From: Bacteroidales bacterium | Lineage (GTDB): Bacteria > Bacteroidota > Bacteroidia > Bacteroidales > UBA12077 | Assembly (NCBI GenBank): GCA_003446015.1 | Contig: DMBU01000057.1 | Coordinates: 1 to 47,483 of the forward strand | Length of the DNA stretch: 47,483 nucleotides | Reading direction: 5' to 3' | In this document: one piece after another, positions 43,354-47,483 of the stretch | Numbering within the stretch: the first letter of the stretch is position 1 | Layout: each line of letters starts with the position of its first letter | Notes under the pieces: generated by a model | Database searches by the model: none | Told to the model about the DNA's origin: nothing | The model's input: the letters and a program-made list of their open reading frames with translations, nothing else | Program-made: the position numbers and the translations under genes

Positions 43354-44919
43354 ATGGGACAAAAATATTCAAACCTTGTAAAAAATGCTTTAGGAAGAAT
43401 GGTTCCTACTGAAGTTAACGGACAAAAACAAGTTCCTTATCAGGGAATTGGAAAATATAAGCCGGAAGGTCGAAAGTACGGACCTAAAATTGCTTCATGC
43501 GCAGATTTCCCTGAAGATGGAAATAAACAAGTTGCTTCTTTAAAAGAGGCTTTAGTAAAAGCAGGCTTAAAAGATGGAATGACAATTTCCACTCATCATC
43601 ATTTTCGTGATGGTGATTTGTTAGCCAATCAAATTTTTGATATTGCTAAAGAGCTGGGAGTAAAGGATCTTCGTTGGGTGCCTTCTGCATCTTTCCCTTG
43701 TCACGAACACTTAATTCAGTATCTTGAAGATGGAACAATTCATCATATTGAAGGAAGCATGAATGGTCCATTGGGAAGATTTGCTTCACATGGTAAAATG
43801 AAAGGTTTAGGAGTTTTACGTTCTCATGGAGGACGATATCAATCTATTCAGGATGGCGAAGTTCAAATTGATATTACAGTTATTGGAGCTGCATGTGCCG
43901 ATCCATTTGGAAATGCAAACGGATTAAACGGCCATTCTGCAAGTGGTTTGCTTGGATTTGCATTAGCAGATTCTCAATATGCCGATAAGGTTATCGTAGT
44001 CACCGACAATATGGTTCCATTTCCTTGCAGTCCATGGCAAATTCAGGGAAACTATGTTGATTATACAGTTTTAGTTGATCAGGTTGGAATACCAGAAAAA
44101 ATAGTTTCCGGAACAACTCAAATTACGAAAAGTCCTGATCGCTTATTACTTGCAGAAATGACTGCTCAGTTTTGTTTAGAGGCAGGAATTATTAAAGATG
44201 GCTTTTCTTTCCAATCTGGTGCAGGTGGAACTTCACTGGCTGTTGGCGATTATTTTGCAAAGATCATGCGCGAGAAAAATATTAAAGCTCGTTTCGCACG
44301 TGGTGGAAGCAATAAGTATTTGGTTGATATGCTAAATGAGGGTTTGATCGAATACATACTCGATGGACAAACATTCGATTTAGATGGTGTAAAATCAATG
44401 GCTCAAAATCCAAATCATGTTTGGACAAGTCCTTTTACAAGTTATAATTATCATGGTAAAGGCAATTTTGCAGGATTGGTTGACGTTGTAATTTTAGGTG
44501 CAACTGAAGTAGATGTAAATTTTAATGCTAATGTTGTTACCCATTCTGATGGCTTATTATTGCATGGAATAGGAGGGTGGCAAAATTGTTTATTTTCGAA
44601 AACTGTAATTTTACCTATACCTTTGTTTAGAGATCGTATACCAGTTATTTTGGATGAAGTAACCACATTATGCGGTCCGGGCGAGTTGATTGATGTAATT
44701 GTAACTGAACGTGGCATAGCCATTAATCCGTTACGAAAAGACTTAATTGATGCATTAAAAGATTCCAGTCTACCAATTAAAACTATTCAGGATTTGAAAG
44801 CAGAAGCCGAAAAAATTTGTGGTAAACCTGCTAAACCTGAATTTGACGAAGAGTTGGTTGCTGTTATTAAATGGGTTGATGGAACAATTATAGATTCTGT
44901 TAGAAAAGTTAAACCATAA
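43354..44919 (+). CDS. citF: Citrate lyase alpha subunit (acetyl-ACP:citrate ACP transferase)
   Basis: 521 residues, about the normal length. It is a CoA-transferase-like protein with STHHHFRDGDLLANQI, GSMNGPLGRFASHGKMKG, the glycine-rich SGAGGTSLAV and a C-terminal TERGIAINPLRKDL. It swaps acetyl for citrate on the carrier domain, feeding citryl-carrier to the CitE part of the upstream protein. Ten bases after its stop codon a rubredoxin gene starts on the same strand. The oxaloacetate made could feed the reductive branch towards succinate and the methylmalonyl-CoA pump next door; that link is inference. Confidence 0.92.
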   Translation: MGQKYSNLVKNALGRMVPTEVNGQKQVPYQGIGKYKPEGRKYGPKIASCADFPEDGNKQVASLKEALVKAGLKDGMTISTHHHFRDGDLLANQIFDIAKELGVKDLRWVPSASFPCHEHLIQYLEDGTIHHIEGSMNGPLGRFASHGKMKGLGVLRSHGGRYQSIQDGEVQIDITVIGAACADPFGNANGLNGHSASGLLGFALADSQYADKVIVVTDNMVPFPCSPWQIQGNYVDYTVLVDQVGIPEKIVSGTTQITKSPDRLLLAEMTAQFCLEAGIIKDGFSFQSGAGGTSLAVGDYFAKIMREKNIKARFARGGSNKYLVDMLNEGLIEYILDGQTFDLDGVKSMAQNPNHVWTSPFTSYNYHGKGNFAGLVDVVILGATEVDVNFNANVVTHSDGLLLHGIGGWQNCLFSKTVILPIPLFRDRIPVILDEVTTLCGPGELIDVIVTERGIAINPLRKDLIDALKDSSLPIKTIQDLKAEAEKICGKPAKPEFDEELVAVIKWVDGTIIDSVRKVKP

Positions 44920-44929
44920 AACGAAAGTT

Positions 44930-45088
44930 ATGAAATATAAATGTAAAGTTTGTGGTCATATTTATGACCCTGAAGAAGGAGATCCAGACGGAGGAATTGC
45001 TCCGGGAACAGCTTTTGAAGATATTCCTGATAATTGGGTTTGTCCAATTTGCGGAGTATCAAAGTCAGATTACGAACCTTTAATATAA
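44930..45088 (+). CDS. Rubredoxin
   Basis: Short 52-residue reading frame from the ATG at 44930. The two iron-binding knuckles are Cys5-x2-Cys8 (CKVCGH) and Cys38-x2-Cys41 (CPICGV). Between them is the classic YDPEEGDPDGGIAPGTAFEDIPDNWVCP pattern, of which YDPEEG, IAPGT and IPDNWVCP are diagnostic. It is a single-iron electron carrier, usually serving peroxide or oxygen reduction or alkane/fatty acid chemistry in anaerobes. It follows citF by 10 bases with no terminator between, so it is probably on the citrate lyase transcript. The peroxide defence operon at 18.4-20.1 kb is a functional candidate partner. Confidence 0.96.
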   Translation: MKYKCKVCGHIYDPEEGDPDGGIAPGTAFEDIPDNWVCPICGVSKSDYEPLI

Positions 45089-45095
45089 AACAGGG

Positions 45096-45125
45096 AGTCC
45101 TGATCAAGTTTGGTCAGGACTTTCT
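45096..45125. terminator. Terminator between rubredoxin and the TetR gene
   Basis: Stem AGTCCTGA (45096-45103) with TCAGGACT (45114-45121), extendable inward by three more pairs including one wobble. A short T-rich tail (TTTCT) follows. It lies between convergent genes. Confidence 0.78.
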
Positions 45126-45133
45126 ATAAAGTA

Positions 45134-45694
45134 TTAGTTTATTTTAATGCTATCCCAGCTTGATTGAATGACTTTATCCAATAATTCATTGGTGAGTTCT
45201 ATTTCTTCCATGAGAATCATTCTTGTGAAACATGAAACGTTTCCAAAAAACAAATTTATAATTAAGCTGACTGGAATATTACGCAATACGCCTAACTGAA
45301 TTCCTGATTCTATAAAATCAATTGCAGATTGGTAATACCTTTGATTTATTTCTTTAATTTCTTTTCGAACTAAAGGCGAATTGGCATAATCTTCCAAAAA
45401 CTCAAATTTCTTTGGATTTTCTATGTAAAAAGTAAAAAGGTTTTTCCAAATCAAATAAAACTTTTCTTTATAATTCAAGGCTTGATCAATATTTGAAACA
45501 ATTGCATTCCCCATTTCCTTCTTTAGCTCATTATATAAGGTATCAATTAAATCTTCTTTATTTTTAAAGTGATGATAAATTGTACCTGCGGCAGTATTTG
45601 ATTTTTTAATAATGTCTGAGATTGAGGTTGCATAAAATCCTAATTCAGAAATAAGTTCCAATGTTGTATCTAAAATTTGCTGTCGCTTACTCAT
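45134..45694 (-). CDS. TetR/AcrR-family transcriptional regulator
   Basis: 186 residues. The N-terminal helix-turn-helix is typical: ILDTTLELISELGFYATSISDIIKKSNTAAGTIYHHFKNKEDLI (about 6-50). The C-terminal helical ligand-binding part carries YQSAIDFIESGIQLGVLRNIPVSLI. The family represses efflux pumps or fatty-acid and CoA-metabolism genes. It is transcribed alone and convergent to the citrate lyase operon. No target palindrome was recognised around it; the effector is unknown. Confidence 0.88.
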   Translation of the reverse strand: MSKRQQILDTTLELISELGFYATSISDIIKKSNTAAGTIYHHFKNKEDLIDTLYNELKKEMGNAIVSNIDQALNYKEKFYLIWKNLFTFYIENPKKFEFLEDYANSPLVRKEIKEINQRYYQSAIDFIESGIQLGVLRNIPVSLIINLFFGNVSCFTRMILMEEIELTNELLDKVIQSSWDSIKIN

Positions 45695-45765
45695 ATTAAT
45701 AATTTTGCAATCGAATAAATATTTGTTATAAAGATATTGATTTCAACTAATTATGTGATAAAAAA

Positions 45766-45789
45766 AGCCTTTAGATTTTTCTAAAGGCT
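45766..45789 (-). terminator. Intrinsic terminator after the subtilase gene
   Basis: Perfect stem AGCCTTTAG (45766-45774) with CTAAAGGCT (45781-45789), loop ATTTTT; a T-run follows on the minus strand. Confidence 0.9.
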
Positions 45790-45810
45790 GAGATTTAATC
45801 TTATGATCAA

Positions 45811-47412
45811 TTAATAGTTCAGTTTTTCGGCTAATTTTAAAGCTTCATAAGCACTCACAATACCTCCTGTTGAAGATAACTTTCCAAACTTTGATTTTTT
45901 TCTTTTTGAGTAATAATCATCACTGGGTAGAAAAATTTTTTCTTTTGAAAAATTAAGGCTGGAATTTAGTATAATTTCCTTCAACTCAACACAAGTCAGA
46001 TTTGGGTAATAGGATAACACCAAAGCTGCAACACCTGATACTACAGGAGCAGAGAAGCTGGTTCCATCACCAATGTCGTACTTGCTTTCCGGGGCCAAAG
46101 ATTCAATATCTACACCTGGAGCAAATATATCAACCATTGATTTTCCGTAATTAGTAAAAACGGCAGCAAACTCCATATCATTATTCATGGATGAAGCACC
46201 AACTGTAATCCAGTTTGAAGCAATTTTCTCTTTTGAAATCTTTTTTGTTGGATACTGTTTTACTTTATCAATATTAATAGCATCATTTCCTGCAGCATGT
46301 ATTAAAAGCACACCTTTTTCTTCTGCATACAAGATTGCTTCGTCAACCAACTGCTTTTGTGGCGAAAGGTCTTTTCCGAAGCTCATATTAACAATTCTGG
46401 CACCATTATCTACTGCGTAGCGAATTGCTTTTGCAACATCCTTATCGCGCTCATCTCCGTTTGGAACAACCTTTAATGGCATAATTTGAACATTTTGAGC
46501 AATTCCGTTTATTCCAATGCCGTTATCTCTTTTAGCAGCTATAATTCCTGCCACAAAAGTGCCATGCGATGCTTCTGGTCCATAAACATTATTATTACCA
46601 TACGATTCGGTTAAATTATTTTGATCATCACCAATAATATCTCTTGGCGAAAAATCAAGGTTTAAATGATAATCCACTTTTTCAGCACTGTAATCCTTCA
46701 TCCCTTTTAGAATATCAGCACTAAAACCATTCATATATAAGTTTTTCAAGTAGTTAATATGAAAGTTTAGTGTGTCATTATCTGTACTTAAACTATCAAG
46801 ATCATAAGCTTCAATTGTATCTTTCCCCAATACAGTTAAAATGGTATCGTATGAATAATAAAAGGTTTTTTCGAATGTTTCAATCTTGCTTTTATAACTT
46901 AGGGCATCATTTAAATTTTTAAAATACATTGTACGTGCTTGACTGAACAAATCGAATGTGTTTTTTTCAGAATCTGAAAGTGTTTTTGGCTCTATATTGC
47001 TATATTTTTCTTTGTATTGCTTGTATATTCTGGTTATCTCAAGGTTTTCATGACTAATATTTTCACCATTCGCATTTCCTAAAAAATTCCACCCATGAAC
47101 ATCATCAATGTATCCATTATGATCGTCGTCAGTTCCGTTATCTGGAATTTCATTTTTATTAACCCATATGTTATCCTTTAAATCTTCGTGTGTAATATCA
47201 ATTCCCCCATCAATAACTGCAACTATAATGGTCGAAGGGTTTTTATCTTTTAAAATCTGTTCGTAAGCTCTGTCAATTTCAGCTCCATAGATTTGATCGG
47301 TAATTGGTGATTTGTTAAACCAATTATGATAAATATTAGATGTATCAGTTTGAGTAAATCCTTCAATTGCGGATATTACAATGGCAATTACAATTATTAA
47401 TAATTTTTTCAT
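45811..47412 (-). CDS. Secreted subtilisin-family (S8) serine protease with a large insertion
   Basis: 533 residues with a signal peptide (MKKLLIIVIAIVISAIEG). The triad is Asp68 (AVIDGGIDITHEDL), His283 (SHGTFVAGI) and Ser452 (GTSFSAPVV), with oxyanion Asn376 (AAGND). An acidic loop DNGTDDDHNGYIDD after the Asp may bind calcium. Between Asp and His are 214 residues, against about 30-40 in subtilisin. The extra mostly helical segment (about 120-255) has coiled-coil character. No T9SS sorting domain or long pro-domain is seen, so it is probably periplasmic or released. Single-gene unit with a terminator. Confidence 0.92.
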   Translation of the reverse strand: MKKLLIIVIAIVISAIEGFTQTDTSNIYHNWFNKSPITDQIYGAEIDRAYEQILKDKNPSTIIVAVIDGGIDITHEDLKDNIWVNKNEIPDNGTDDDHNGYIDDVHGWNFLGNANGENISHENLEITRIYKQYKEKYSNIEPKTLSDSEKNTFDLFSQARTMYFKNLNDALSYKSKIETFEKTFYYSYDTILTVLGKDTIEAYDLDSLSTDNDTLNFHINYLKNLYMNGFSADILKGMKDYSAEKVDYHLNLDFSPRDIIGDDQNNLTESYGNNNVYGPEASHGTFVAGIIAAKRDNGIGINGIAQNVQIMPLKVVPNGDERDKDVAKAIRYAVDNGARIVNMSFGKDLSPQKQLVDEAILYAEEKGVLLIHAAGNDAINIDKVKQYPTKKISKEKIASNWITVGASSMNNDMEFAAVFTNYGKSMVDIFAPGVDIESLAPESKYDIGDGTSFSAPVVSGVAALVLSYYPNLTCVELKEIILNSSLNFSKEKIFLPSDDYYSKRKKSKFGKLSSTGGIVSAYEALKLAEKLNY

Positions 47413-47440
47413 CTGTTTATTTTTTATTTTTCAAAGGTCA

Positions 47441-47473
47441 GAACTTGCCTGACGGCAGTCTGGTGGAACCGCA
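47441..47473. other. GC-rich palindromic patch at the window edge
   Basis: Upstream of the protease gene the sequence turns GC-rich, with the small palindrome TGCC-TGAC-GGCA (47446-47457) inside AT-rich intergenic DNA. It may be the edge of an intergenic repeat cut by the window end. Confidence 0.3.
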
Positions 47474-47483
47474 TGATTAAAAT

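Noticed and set aside
1..47483. CRISPR arrays, prophage, IS elements, tRNA or rRNA
   Set aside because: No regularly spaced repeats, transposase, integrase or phage structural genes, and no cloverleaf or rRNA-like sequence were recognised by reading both strands.

Overview
This window looks like chromosomal DNA from a Bacteroidota bacterium, most likely an aquatic or anaerobic/microaerophilic relative of the Bacteroidales/Marinilabiliales. This is inferred from gene content, not from a marker gene. The DNA is AT-rich. It encodes a protein with a type IX secretion (T9SS) C-terminal sorting domain, a NagZ-like GH3 domain fused to a beta-lactamase-like domain, a sodium-pumping acyl-CoA decarboxylase, and promoter -7 boxes of the Bacteroidota type (TAnnTTTG). 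No rRNA, tRNA, CRISPR, IS element, phage gene or replication origin was seen. Gene density is high, no gene-free stretch exceeds 300 bases, and the longest gap (about 290 bases, 37289-37579) is a divergent promoter region.

Layout. 1-4.3 kb: the 3' part of a giant secreted T9SS cargo protein. 4.3-6.0 kb (minus): an ECF sigma factor, zinc-finger anti-sigma factor and CpxP/Spy/CnrX-like periplasmic protein, arranged like a Cnr envelope/metal stress module. 6.1-8.0 kb: a DUF1338 (HglS-like) dioxygenase candidate and a family 2 glycosyltransferase. 8.1-15.3 kb: a secreted GH3/beta-lactamase fusion, a secreted GH31 alpha-glycosidase, an MtfA-like zinc peptidase and an exported START-domain protein. 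15.5-18.1 kb: an ABC-F ATPase, a CPBP membrane protease and a small two-helix membrane protein. 18.4-20.1 kb: a PerR-like regulator, a bacterioferritin and a peroxiredoxin, forming a peroxide/iron defence operon. 20.2-23.4 kb: a phytase-like lipoprotein and a CPA2-type antiporter with a TrkA-like tail.

23.4-29.6 kb (minus): a beta-oxidation-like operon (enoyl-CoA hydratase, 3-hydroxyacyl-CoA dehydrogenase, SCP2-type thiolase, acyl-CoA dehydrogenase) followed by a lipoprotein and a YdeI-like protein. 29.8-37.3 kb (minus): a prolyl-oligopeptidase, a flotillin/NfeD pair, and an operon of an LtaS-like membrane sulfatase, an MBL-fold hydrolase and a VOC protein. 37.6-41.9 kb (plus): methylmalonyl-CoA epimerase followed by the four subunits of a biotin-dependent, Na+-translocating decarboxylase. 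The beta subunit of that pump carries an unusual exported N-terminal domain. 42.1-45.1 kb (plus): a citrate lyase operon with the acyl carrier (CitD) and beta (CitE) subunits fused, then CitF and a rubredoxin. 45.1-47.4 kb (minus): a TetR regulator and a subtilisin-like protease with a large insertion.

Together the genes suggest a heterotroph that degrades glycans, peptides and phytate outside or in the periplasm, ferments organic and fatty acids through CoA thioesters with sodium-coupled energy conservation, and carries strong peroxide defence. The observations most worth a second look are the fused CitD-CitE next to CitF and rubredoxin without visible maturation genes, the extra domain on the decarboxylase beta subunit, the PerR-like protein lacking its structural zinc cysteines, the Cnr-like sigma module, and the ABC-F protein with a doubly degenerate second ATPase site.
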